From Acidobacteriota bacterium (GTDB lineage Bacteria > Acidobacteriota > Thermoanaerobaculia > Multivoradales > JAHEKO01): a stretch of 6,901 nt of DNA. The DNA is taken from the NCBI GenBank assembly GCA_024638355.1, contig JAHEKO010000019.1, positions 1 through 6,901 of the forward strand, in the 5' to 3' direction. Position 1 is the stretch's first letter, and each line of letters begins with the position of its first letter. Below are positions 1-5,374 of this stretch, one piece after another. The translations under genes were made by a program, and so were the position numbers. The notes below the pieces were generated by a model. The model did not search any database. It worked only from the letters and a program-made list of their open reading frames with translations, and was not told the origin of the DNA.

Positions 1-95
1 CGGGCGTGGAAGACAAGGAGGACGAAGAGCTCTTCCGCTGGATCGCGGATCTGGCGAGGGACGTCGGCGACATCGTGCTGCGCGACTCCGGCTGA
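1..95 (+). CDS. C-terminal end of an unrecognised protein (partial)
   Basis: The frame read from base 3 is open to a TGA at 93-95 and gives 30 residues, an acidic stretch (EDKEDEELF) followed by an amphipathic segment (RWIADLARDVGDIVL) and ending RDSG. The composition and codon use look like real coding sequence of the same GC-rich type as the rest of the window, and the next gene begins after an ordinary gap. The gene starts outside the window. There is too little to name a family, so no function is proposed. The short length means the frame choice itself is not certain. Confidence 0.5.
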   Translation, partial: GVEDKEDEELFRWIADLARDVGDIVLRDSG

Positions 96-145
96 TCGCG
101 GCTCCCGCCGGTGACGGCGCTGCGGGGCCGGGGCGGTGGGACTGG

Positions 146-174
146 TTGACGCAAACAGGCCAGCTCAGTAAGCT
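146..174 (+). promoter_or_regulatory. Probable sigma70-type promoter of the toxin-antitoxin operon
   Basis: TTGACG at 146-151 matches the -35 consensus at five of six positions. After a 17-base spacer, TAAGCT at 169-174 can serve as a weak -10 box. Transcription would begin about seven bases later, at or next to the antitoxin ATG (182). This fits the absence of any Shine-Dalgarno before that ATG and suggests a leaderless message. The -10 box matches at only three of six positions, so the promoter is plausible rather than certain. Confidence 0.5.
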
Positions 175-181
175 AGCTTAC
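168..181. promoter_or_regulatory. Perfect 14-bp palindrome, candidate antitoxin operator
   Basis: GTAAGCTAGCTTAC equals its own reverse complement across all 14 bases. It covers the putative -10 box and ends on the base before the antitoxin start codon. Toxin-antitoxin operons are typically autorepressed by the antitoxin or the complex binding palindromes over the promoter, so this is the obvious operator. The palindrome is seen directly. Its role as an operator is inferred. Confidence 0.6.
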
Positions 182-445
182 ATGAAGGCGTTCGAGATAG
201 GAGCTTTCGAAGCCAAGAATCGTCTTTCCAGATTGCTGGTGATGGTCGAGAACGGACAGCGGGTGTTCATTACCCGGCGCGGCAAGCGGGTGGCCTTGCT
301 CACTCGTGCCGACGACGAGTTGGGCGCGGGCGGCGGTGACCCTCGGGGCAAAGGCGGTCTGCTGGCTCGATTCAGGGCGTTGCGCGAGCAGGGCCGGCCG
401 GGACCGGAGTCGATGCGCGAGCTGGTCGAGGAGGGGAGGCGCTGA
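182..445 (+). CDS. Phd/YefM-type antitoxin of a type II toxin-antitoxin pair
   Basis: This 87-residue protein has the N-terminal DNA-binding and dimerisation pattern of the Phd/YefM family: an opening sheet and helix (FEIGAFEAKNRLSRLL, residues 4-19) followed by VENGQRVFITRRGKRVALL (about 23-41), the usual E-x-G-x-x-x-x-I-T-R-x-G-x-x-V-A signature. The Gly/Arg-rich middle and charged tail (about 45-87) would be the flexible toxin-neutralising part. It probably binds the palindrome at its own start and represses the operon while holding the downstream PIN toxin inactive. The ATG at 182 is preferred over a TTG at 146, because the family motif begins right after it and the TTG is better read as the -35 box. 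No Shine-Dalgarno precedes it, which suggests leaderless translation. Its stop overlaps the toxin start. Confidence 0.85.
   Translation: MKAFEIGAFEAKNRLSRLLVMVENGQRVFITRRGKRVALLTRADDELGAGGGDPRGKGGLLARFRALREQGRPGPESMRELVEEGRR
429..444 (+). promoter_or_regulatory. Ribosome binding site that sets a CTG start for the toxin
   Basis: AGGAGG at 429-434 lies seven bases before CTG at 442-444, an ideal spacing. The CTG overlaps the antitoxin TGA (443-445) as CTGA, the layout of a translationally coupled start. No ATG, GTG or TTG occurs in the toxin frame near here. The first ATG (559) would remove the catalytic first aspartate. A second in-frame CTG at 451 is possible but lies further from the Shine-Dalgarno. 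Confidence 0.6.
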
Positions 446-858
446 ATCCCCTGGTCGTCGACGCGTCGGTCTCTGGCGCCTGGGTCCTGCCGGACGAGCA
501 CTCGAAGGACGCCGAGCGGATTCTCGAGCGGATCGTCGCCGGCGAGCTGGACCTGGCGGTGCCCTCGCTGTGGTTCTACGAGATGACGAATCTCCTGATC
601 AACGCGCTCCGGCGGGGCAGGATCGACGAGCGCGCGGCCGGCGAGGCGCATCGGCTGATCGACGAGATCCCGCGCCAGGCCTTCGACCACGAATCGACGC
701 TGGCCCGCGACCGGATCTCGCGATTAGCGCTCCGCTTCCAGCTCTCGGCCTACGACGCCGCCTACCTCGAGTTGGCCGACCGGATCCAGTGCCGGCTCCG
801 GAGCTACGACGAGCGCCTCACGGTGGCAGCGCAGTCGATCGGGCTGGCCGATATCTGA
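442..858 (+). CDS. vapC: VapC-like PIN-domain ribonuclease toxin
   Basis: This is a 138-residue PIN-domain protein, the normal VapC length. VapC toxins are Mg-dependent endoribonucleases that cleave tRNA or rRNA and arrest growth when the antitoxin is lost. The acidic active site is complete: Asp7 in NPLVVDASV, Glu47 in WFYEMTNLL, Asp105 in SAYDAAYLELA and Asp123 in SYDERL. Starting at the first ATG (559) would give a 99-residue protein without the Asp7 strand. The true start must therefore be a non-ATG codon, most likely CTG 442, which overlaps the antitoxin stop and sits seven bases after AGGAGG. A weak start coupled to the antitoxin would keep toxin output low. The partner is a Phd/YefM-type antitoxin, a known combination for VapC. 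Confidence 0.88.
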   Translation: MNPLVVDASVSGAWVLPDEHSKDAERILERIVAGELDLAVPSLWFYEMTNLLINALRRGRIDERAAGEAHRLIDEIPRQAFDHESTLARDRISRLALRFQLSAYDAAYLELADRIQCRLRSYDERLTVAAQSIGLADI

Positions 859-1013
859 AGCCGGGTCGAAGCCCGACCGGGCGGAGAGCGGCGACCGCCA
901 GGCTGGGGCCGCGACGTGCGAACCATCTCCACGGGTGGGCTGATCCGACCTACCTGGCCGCGCGTTGCGGTAATGCGCCTAGAGGAGGGTCCTCGATTCA
1001 GGAGAATCCACCC
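859..1013. other. Intergenic stretch after the toxin, leader of a decayed gene
   Basis: No coding frame here resembles a protein. An imperfect GC hairpin follows the toxin stop (GGTC 864-867 with GACC 875-878). A short inverted repeat, GAGGA-GGG-TCCTC, lies at 982-994. AGGAG at 1000-1004 stands nine bases before an ATG at 1014. This looks like the leader and start of a gene whose body is now broken. CGTTGCGGTAAT at 963-974 could be the remains of its promoter. Confidence 0.35.
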
Positions 1014-1260
1014 ATGAAGCATTACGTTGGGAGGCTGGGTAGCCTTCCGCTCGGCCGTGCTCTCCGCGGATCGGCTGCCGTTTCAAGGCCGCCATCCGCT
1101 GGCTGCGGGCCAACGCTTCCGACTACGGTCTCGACGCCGGGAGCTTCGCCATCGGAGGCGCCTCGGCCGGTGGACATCTCGCGGCTCTCGCCGGTACCTC
1201 GGCCGGAGAGCCGGCGCTCGAGAACCTCTCTCAGGGCAATGCGCAGGCCCCGTGTGCCGC
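1014..1260 (+). pseudogene. Relic of an alpha/beta-hydrolase esterase (GxSAGG family)
   Basis: In the frame through base 1082 the sequence FKAAIRWLRANASDYGLD continues into GGASAGGHLAALAG. This is the nucleophile elbow of the BD-FAE/acetyl-esterase group of alpha/beta hydrolases, with the serine codon at 1163-1165. Homology fades near 1257 (NLSQGNAQAPCAAG). Just upstream, in a different frame (from 1027), GGW and RSAVLSADRLPF resemble the preceding part of the same fold, with a deletion and frameshift near 1080. The 1082 frame is closed upstream by a TAG at 1040-1042. The oxyanion loop is eroded, and the Asp and His of the triad are missing. A good Shine-Dalgarno and ATG at 1014 remain, but in a third frame. 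The 3' end runs into the converging gene that stops at 1266. It is most likely a dead fragment. Confidence 0.65.
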
Positions 1261-1265
1261 CGGGC

Positions 1266-1619
1266 TCATCCGTTCTTCCGCGGCTTGGTCCCCAGGACCC
1301 TGCCAAGGCCCGCTTCGACCAGGTCGACGCCCGTCTTGACGACGCTCTGCGTGGTCTCCTGCAGACGCTCGGGCGACGACAGAGAGCGGGCGGCGTCGAC
1401 GACGCCCTTGCGCACCCGCTCCTCGAGGAGGTCTCCCAGCTTGACGAGCTCCCGGTCGAGGATCTCTTGAAACTGCTGGCGATAGAGGTCCACCTGCTGG
1501 TCGACCTCGTGACGGAGGCGCTCCTTGTAGCGGCGCTCGAACAGCTGGTAGGCAACGGCGAGCGTCACGAAGCTCGCGGCGACCGCGCTTGCCAGGATCA
1601 AGAGGGCCTGAGTCCACAT
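1266..1619 (-). CDS. Membrane-anchored helical protein of unknown function
   Basis: The gene encodes 117 residues. Residues 3-25 form one hydrophobic helix (LLILASAVAASFVTLAVAY). The rest is highly charged and helical, rich in E/R/K/Q with heptad-like spacing (about 27-75, for example RRYKERLRHEVDQQVDLYRQQF), and probably forms a coiled coil. A second amphipathic segment follows (about 83-110), and the tail is basic (TKPRKNG). The short hydrophobic N-terminus suggests an inner-membrane anchor with a helical domain on one side, much like small phage-shock or YtxH-type proteins, though I do not recognise the family. GGAGGTGA lies four bases before the ATG, an excellent ribosome binding site. 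It is divergent from the membrane protein starting at 1749 and converges on the esterase relic. Confidence 0.75.
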   Translation of the reverse strand: MWTQALLILASAVAASFVTLAVAYQLFERRYKERLRHEVDQQVDLYRQQFQEILDRELVKLGDLLEERVRKGVVDAARSLSSPERLQETTQSVVKTGVDLVEAGLGRVLGTKPRKNG

Positions 1620-1748
1620 CGCGTCACCTCCGAGAAGCGCCTTCGCCGCAGTCTAGACCATCCAACTCGTAGCGCCGCGCGGCGATCCTTGGGTGCTCCT
1701 CGGGGGAGCGGTTGTAGAGTGGGCGCTAACGGGTTGCGAAGTCCGGAG

Positions 1749-2195
1749 ATGTCGCGTGGTTTGAAGAAGCCGTTGGCCAACACGCTGACCGTGGTGTTCG
1801 CTCTCTTGTGCGTCTTCCACATCGCCGGCGCCCTCGGTGCCTGGCGCTCTTTGGCGATCATCCCGAGCGCGCCCGGCATGGAGCGATCGTGGCCGTCGAG
1901 TCTCTCCTGGATGGCCGTCGCCGCGGCCCTGGCTCTTGCGTCGGTGGTCTCGCTTGCCCGAGGCGACCTGATCCTCCGCTCCCTGCCAAAGTGGATGTCG
2001 ACGTTCGCATGCTGCGCCATGGCGGCCGTTTTCCTGTTGCGGGCAGTAGGCGACTTCTACGTGCTCGGCGTCTTCAAGTCGGTCACGGAGACGCCGTTCG
2101 CGTACTGGGACACCCGGTTGTACACGCCGCTCTGCCTGGCCATCGGTAGCGCAGCGCTGCTGCTGGCTGCCACCCCTCGAACCCGCCAGGAGTAG
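1749..2195 (+). CDS. Four-helix membrane protein resembling DUF3995
   Basis: The 148-residue product has four hydrophobic segments at about 12-32, 52-70, 82-101 and 124-141. Its C-terminal half carries the recognisable run LRAVGDFYVLGVFK (97-110), then TPFAYWDTRLYTPLCL (115-130), which matches the conserved end of the DUF3995 integral membrane family as I remember it. No biochemical role is known for that family. The frame stays open far upstream, but that stretch is antisense to the 117-residue gene and out of frame with the toxin. The ATG at 1749 is therefore taken as the start. GGAG touches this ATG directly, which is too close for a normal Shine-Dalgarno; an in-frame TTG at 1734 or GTG at 1719 is possible. 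A weak -10-like TAGAGT lies at 1715-1720. Confidence 0.72.
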   Translation: MSRGLKKPLANTLTVVFALLCVFHIAGALGAWRSLAIIPSAPGMERSWPSSLSWMAVAAALALASVVSLARGDLILRSLPKWMSTFACCAMAAVFLLRAVGDFYVLGVFKSVTETPFAYWDTRLYTPLCLAIGSAALLLAATPRTRQE

Positions 2196-2261
2196 GCCAA
2201 GCCGATTCGCCGTGACCCTCGAGGCTACGACGGGCGGCAGCGAAGTCGATCGGGTGCGCGA

Positions 2262-2642
2262 CTAGGCGTAGGGCGGCGACAGACACTCGAAGATCTCCAC
2301 CGTGTAGCCGTCGAGATCCTCGATGAAGATGTAGCGGCCGATCTCCCTCCGGCTCGGCTCGGAGATCTTCTTGACGGAGCCCTCCTCGATCGTGCGCACG
2401 GCCATGTCGAACTGCTCGGGGTCGACCCAGAAGCCGAAGTGCATCGTCTCCCGGCTCGACCCCACTTCGGCTTCGGAGCGGTTGAGCGCGATCATGTCTC
2501 TCGCGCCGACGGTCTTGAGGAAAGCCACGTCGGGCGAGCTGAAGGTGATCTCCATGTTGAAGAGGTCCGCGTAGAAGCGCGCGGATCGCTGCGGGTCCCT
2601 GACCGGTAGTGCCAGGTGATTGAGGCCATGGGTGGTGATCAT
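2262..2642 (-). CDS. VOC-superfamily metalloprotein (glyoxalase/fosfomycin-resistance fold)
   Basis: This 126-residue protein spans one vicinal-oxygen-chelate unit made of two beta-alpha-beta-beta-beta modules. The opening GLNHLALPVRDPQRSARFYADLF is the standard first module. Candidate metal ligands are His9, His68 (in ETMHFGFWV) and Glu116 (in DGYTVEIFE), the H-H-E set used by fosfomycin-type and related VOC enzymes. DLDGYTVEIFE (109-119) is the classic ending. Members include glyoxalase I, FosA/B/X and extradiol dioxygenases, and the substrate cannot be read from the sequence. GGGAGGAG lies about seven bases before the ATG. The gene is divergent from the metalloprotease gene and convergent with the DUF3995-like gene (66-base gap). 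It looks intact and monocistronic. Confidence 0.88.
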   Translation of the reverse strand: MITTHGLNHLALPVRDPQRSARFYADLFNMEITFSSPDVAFLKTVGARDMIALNRSEAEVGSSRETMHFGFWVDPEQFDMAVRTIEEGSVKKISEPSRREIGRYIFIEDLDGYTVEIFECLSPPYA

Positions 2643-2725
2643 CGCGGGTCTCCTCCCTCGTAGCGCGTCGCCCGCAGCGTACCTTCTCGCCGCGGCGTCG
2701 CAAGGCGTGCACTCCGCCGCGTTGC

Positions 2726-2731
2726 TATAGT
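2726..2731 (+). promoter_or_regulatory. Possible -10 box for the metalloprotease gene
   Basis: TATAGT within CGTTGCTATAGTCC is the best -10-like hexamer in the 154-base divergent region between the VOC gene and the metalloprotease gene. It would give a leader of roughly 60 bases containing the hairpin at 2759-2779. No convincing -35 box is seen about 17 bases upstream, so the call is tentative. Confidence 0.3.
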
Positions 2732-2758
2732 CCGTCTCAACTCAGCATTCAAACAGAC

Positions 2759-2779
2759 CGGGCCTCGTACCGAGGCCTG
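2759..2779 (+). promoter_or_regulatory. 5' leader hairpin just upstream of the metalloprotease ribosome binding site
   Basis: GGCCTCG (2761-2767), loop TAC and CGAGGCC (2771-2777) form a perfect seven-pair stem. A G-U and a C-G pair extend it to nine pairs. It ends one base before AGGGAGG (2781-2787), the Shine-Dalgarno of the 2797 ATG. No U-tract follows, so it is not a terminator. It could stabilise the message, influence ribosome access or be a protein-binding inverted repeat on DNA. Confidence 0.5.
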
Positions 2780-2796
2780 AAGGGAGGCAGGGTCCC

Positions 2797-5022
2797 ATGG
2801 CGAACGACGTCGTTTTACGTATTCATGCTATTCCGTGCGCGGACTCGAACGGCAAGCGGAAGTACGACTTCACCGCGAAGCAGCTCGAGAACTGGGTCAA
2901 GGATGCCAACATCGTCTTCAAGCAGGCGGGTATCCGCCTGCACTTCGACGCCAAGGAGACCTGGACCTGGGCGCCGGTCAAGGACACGAAGCTCAACAAT
3001 CTGACCCGGACGGGCAACTGGGCGGCAAAGCCGAACGGGATCGCCGCCAAGCGGCCCGGCAAGATCGTGGTCTTCTTCCGGCACGGCGAGGGCAAGGACC
3101 CGACGGGCAACGGCTACGCCTATCCGCCCGACATCGGCAAGCCGATTCCGCCGTCGTGGAAGTGGGAGCCGAAGAACGTCAACTTCGTAGCCATGCCGAA
3201 CGCGGCGAAGAACATCTCGGGCGGTTTTCTGGCTCACGAGATCGGCCACTACCTCGGCCTCTACCACACGTTTCCGGGCGCGGGGAGCTCGATCATCTAC
3301 CCCGACAAGCCCGACGGCAAGCTCGAGCAGATCTCGGCCGGCAGCAGCACGAGGGTCTGGGGGGTCAACGCCGACGACAAGATCTACCGGCGAGACAGCA
3401 ATGGCTGGGAGCTGATCGCCGGCAAGCTCAAGCACGTCTCCGTCGCCTCCGACGGGACGGTTTGGGGCGTGAACGCGAGCAACAACATCTACCGCCGAAG
3501 CGGCTCGAAGTGGACCAAGGTCGCCGGCAAGCTCGAGCAGATCTCCGTGGGGAGCCAGAGCCACGTCTGGGGCGTGAACGCGGGCAACAACATCTACCGC
3601 CGGACCGGCAGCAAGTGGACCCAGGTCGCGGGCAAGCTCAAGCACGTCTCGGTGGGCAAGGACGGCACGGTCTGGGGCGTCAACGCGGGCGACAACATCT
3701 ACCGCTGGACCGGATCCGGGTGGAGCCAGGTGCCCGGCAAGCTCAAGCAGATCTCGGTCGGCGACAAGGACAACATCTGGGGCGTCAACAGCAAGGACGA
3801 CATCTACCGCAGAAGCGGCAACAAGTGGGTGAAGGTCGCCGGCAAGCTGAAGTACGTCTCGGTCGCTTCAAGCTCCGTCGTCTGGGGGGTCAATGCCGGG
3901 GACAACGTCTACCGCCGCTCGGGGAGCCAGTGGGCCAAGATCGGCGGCGGCCACGGCAAGGAGCAGGCCAAGCGCCTGCTTCACCTGTACATCAGCAAGA
4001 ACGGCGGCAAGAACAAGGCGCTCAACGGCGATCTGATCACCGACACACCGCCCGATCCGAACCCGACGATCTACGACGCGATGGGCTGGCCGCGCTGCGA
4101 CTCCAAGACGCGCGTGGTGACCGGCTCCTACGGGGGGAAGACCTACCGGTATTCGTTCGACCCGCAGGTCGACAACGTCATGAGCTACTTCAGCTGCCCT
4201 ATGCCGCGCAAGCTGACCAAGGGGCAGCGGGACAGGATCCACCTGACCCTCGAGCACAAGTCGAGGAAGCTGCTCGTGCAGCCCCCTTGCCCGCCCGATT
4301 TCCACGGGCTCCCCGCGGGCCAGTTCCAGCTCTGCTTCGACTACTGGGTCAACCGCGGGCTCTGGCCGCGAACGCTGTCGGCCACGCTCACCGGCTCGAC
4401 TCTTCGCATGGCGGGGTCGTTCCAGAAGCGCTCACCGCGTCCCGTCCGGCACCTGATCTCCGGCTCCTCCTACCAGGCTGCCTTCGAGACGCTCAAGAAG
4501 GCGGGCTACCGGCCGGAGCGCGTCACCGCTGCCAAGACGAGCGGCGGAACCCGTTTCACCGCCATCTGGACCCGGACAGACGGCGTCTTCGAGGCGCGGC
4601 ACGGACTCACCCTCGCCGCCTTCGACAGCCTGTGGCATTCGCTCTACAAGAAGGGCTACGTCAACACCGACCTGAGCGTCTACGCCACGGGCTCGGGACC
4701 GCGCGTCGCCGCGGTCTGGGTGAAGAGGTCCTCGAAGGGCTACGCCACCTACTACGGAATGACCTCGTCGCAGTACAACAAGCGGTTCGAAGAGTTCTGG
4801 AAGAAGGGGCTGCGGGTGGTCTGCTTCTCGGCCTACCGGGTTGGCAACGCGTACCGCTACGCCGCGATCTGGGAGCGGCTCCCGGGCAGCTGGGCCCACT
4901 ACTACGGCATGACCTCGAGCGGCTACCAGAAGCGGTACAACGAGCTCGCGGCCAAGGGTCTGCGGCTGCACCAGGTGCAGGCCTACGGCACACGCTTCTC
5001 CGCCGTCTGGACCAAGCCGTAG
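2797..5022 (+). CDS. M43/pappalysin-like zinc metalloprotease with an inserted tectonin propeller and C-terminal BTRD1-like repeats
   Basis: The product has 741 residues. The catalytic domain starts at the N-terminus (VVLRIHAIPC, 5-14) and carries HEIGHYLGLYH at 147-157: zinc ligands His147, His151 and His157, catalytic Glu148. The rest of an M43-type domain follows only after a long interruption: GDLITDTPPD (411-420), Cys434, Met-turn DNVMSYFSC (459-467) with Met462, then LTKGQRDRIHLTLEHKSRKLL. Between the two halves (174-383) sit six 35-residue tectonin-type blades, each with WGVN and IYRR/VYRR. Residues 510-741 hold about 4.5 repeats of some 50 residues of the BTRD1 kind (KKGY, RFTAIW, YYGMTSS). 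It should cleave proteins, with the propeller and repeats binding glycans or surfaces. AGGGAGG nine bases before the ATG fixes the start; no start codon lies between a TAG at 2728 and this ATG. No signal peptide is visible. Confidence 0.85.
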   Translation: MANDVVLRIHAIPCADSNGKRKYDFTAKQLENWVKDANIVFKQAGIRLHFDAKETWTWAPVKDTKLNNLTRTGNWAAKPNGIAAKRPGKIVVFFRHGEGKDPTGNGYAYPPDIGKPIPPSWKWEPKNVNFVAMPNAAKNISGGFLAHEIGHYLGLYHTFPGAGSSIIYPDKPDGKLEQISAGSSTRVWGVNADDKIYRRDSNGWELIAGKLKHVSVASDGTVWGVNASNNIYRRSGSKWTKVAGKLEQISVGSQSHVWGVNAGNNIYRRTGSKWTQVAGKLKHVSVGKDGTVWGVNAGDNIYRWTGSGWSQVPGKLKQISVGDKDNIWGVNSKDDIYRRSGNKWVKVAGKLKYVSVASSSVVWGVNAGDNVYRRSGSQWAKIGGGHGKEQAKRLLHLYISKNGGKNKALNGDLITDTPPDPNPTIYDAMGWPRCDSKTRVVTGSYGGKTYRYSFDPQVDNVMSYFSCPMPRKLTKGQRDRIHLTLEHKSRKLLVQPPCPPDFHGLPAGQFQLCFDYWVNRGLWPRTLSATLTGSTLRMAGSFQKRSPRPVRHLISGSSYQAAFETLKKAGYRPERVTAAKTSGGTRFTAIWTRTDGVFEARHGLTLAAFDSLWHSLYKKGYVNTDLSVYATGSGPRVAAVWVKRSSKGYATYYGMTSSQYNKRFEEFWKKGLRVVCFSAYRVGNAYRYAAIWERLPGSWAHYYGMTSSGYQKRYNELAAKGLRLHQVQAYGTRFSAVWTKP
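3316..3945 (+). repeat. Six tandem 105-bp repeats encoding tectonin-type propeller blades
   Basis: Six exact 35-codon units begin at 3316, 3421, 3526, 3631, 3736 and 3841, with no indels between them. Each opens with GKL, then QIS or VS, and has VWGVN (or IWGVN) near unit positions 14-18, IYR/VYR near 23-25 and an aromatic W at 31. This is the tectonin/TECPR (Hyd_WA-like) blade pattern, and six units suit a closed six-blade propeller. Units 1, 3 and 5 share QIS while 2, 4 and 6 share HVS/YVS, so the array probably grew by copying a two-blade block. Tectonins commonly bind lipopolysaccharide or methylated sugars. Confidence 0.85.
4324..5019 (+). repeat. C-terminal tandem repeats, about 4.5 units of 50 residues (BTRD1-like)
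   Basis: Units start at residues 510, 559, 609, 660 and 710, each at an aromatic position (FQLCF, YQAAF, FDSLW, YNKRF, YQKRY). Each runs through a helix, a KKGY/KKGL/AKGL turn, a strand ending in a W-containing motif (TAIWTR, AAVWVK, AAIWER, SAVWTK) and a linker such as YYGMTSS. The first unit is divergent and the last is cut to 32 residues. The pattern matches my memory of bacterial tandem repeat domain 1, found on secreted hydrolases, beta-lactamase-like proteins and proteases. It probably supports binding rather than catalysis. Confidence 0.7.
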
Positions 5023-5065
5023 CGGCGCGGTCGGCGGTCGTCCTTCTGCAGTCGCGGAGCGGCCC

Positions 5066-5374
5066 CTACTCGGTCCACTCCCAGCCGCGCAGCTCCCAGT
5101 ACTTGCGGCGCGGCGTCGCGCGCAGCGGGTTGATGCCGTGCTTGCGGCACCAGGCGAGGTGGAAGGTGGCGCCGGCGAGCCCGCCGGCGACGGGCAGGAT
5201 CAGCGCCCAGTGGCCGACCTGCATGTAGAGCCCGAGGGTCAGCCCGGCCACGATCAGCCACTTGAGGATCTTGCGCCAGGCGGGGGTCTCGACCTCGAAG
5301 CGGTCGAACACGCCGTGGCCGACGGTCTGGATGAGGAAGAGGACTCCCAGCTCGAGCTCGACGCCTACGCTCAT
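5066..5374 (-). CDS. Small membrane protein of unknown function, coupled to the nuclease
   Basis: The 102-residue product has two adjacent hydrophobic segments (about 37-52 and 54-74) and a weaker one near the N-terminus (8-22). The conspicuous end is His, Cys, Arg and aromatic rich: FHLAWCRKHGINPLRATPRR, then KYWELRGWEW. I do not recognise the family. The start ATG (5374-5372) overlaps the nuclease TGA as ATGA, so the two are almost certainly co-transcribed and translationally coupled. It is the last gene of the minus-strand unit and converges on the metalloprotease gene with a 43-base gap in which I see no clear terminator. The coupling may only reflect a compact operon, as no shared role with the nuclease can be read. 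Confidence 0.75.
   Translation of the reverse strand: MSVGVELELGVLFLIQTVGHGVFDRFEVETPAWRKILKWLIVAGLTLGLYMQVGHWALILPVAGGLAGATFHLAWCRKHGINPLRATPRRKYWELRGWEWTE

Noticed and set aside
861..881. Hairpin after the VapC stop as an intrinsic terminator
   Set aside because: The stem is short with a mismatch or bulge, and no T-run follows.
306..2195. Continuous 629-codon plus-strand frame
   Set aside because: Only its last 148 codons (from 1749) look like a protein. The rest lies out of frame with the antitoxin and toxin, and antisense to the 117-residue gene. Its Arg/Pro/Gly-rich composition is that of a shadow frame in GC-rich DNA.
3316..3945. CRISPR or noncoding satellite reading of the regular 105-bp repeats
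   Set aside because: There are no spacers; units are contiguous, variable at third codon positions and encode conserved WGVN/IYRR blades in frame. They are protein repeats.
2835..5228. Second long plus-strand frame (797 codons) over the metalloprotease gene
   Set aside because: It is the +2 shadow of the metalloprotease, extremely rich in R, Q, G and L and without domain motifs. The 2797 frame carries HExxH, Met-turn and repeats.
5371..5373. TGA stops in the window (for example the nuclease stop) as selenocysteine codons, prompted by SelB
   Set aside because: Each TGA-ended protein already has a full family length, and I see no conserved Cys-like redox motif or continuing homology after any of them. 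No SECIS search was possible.
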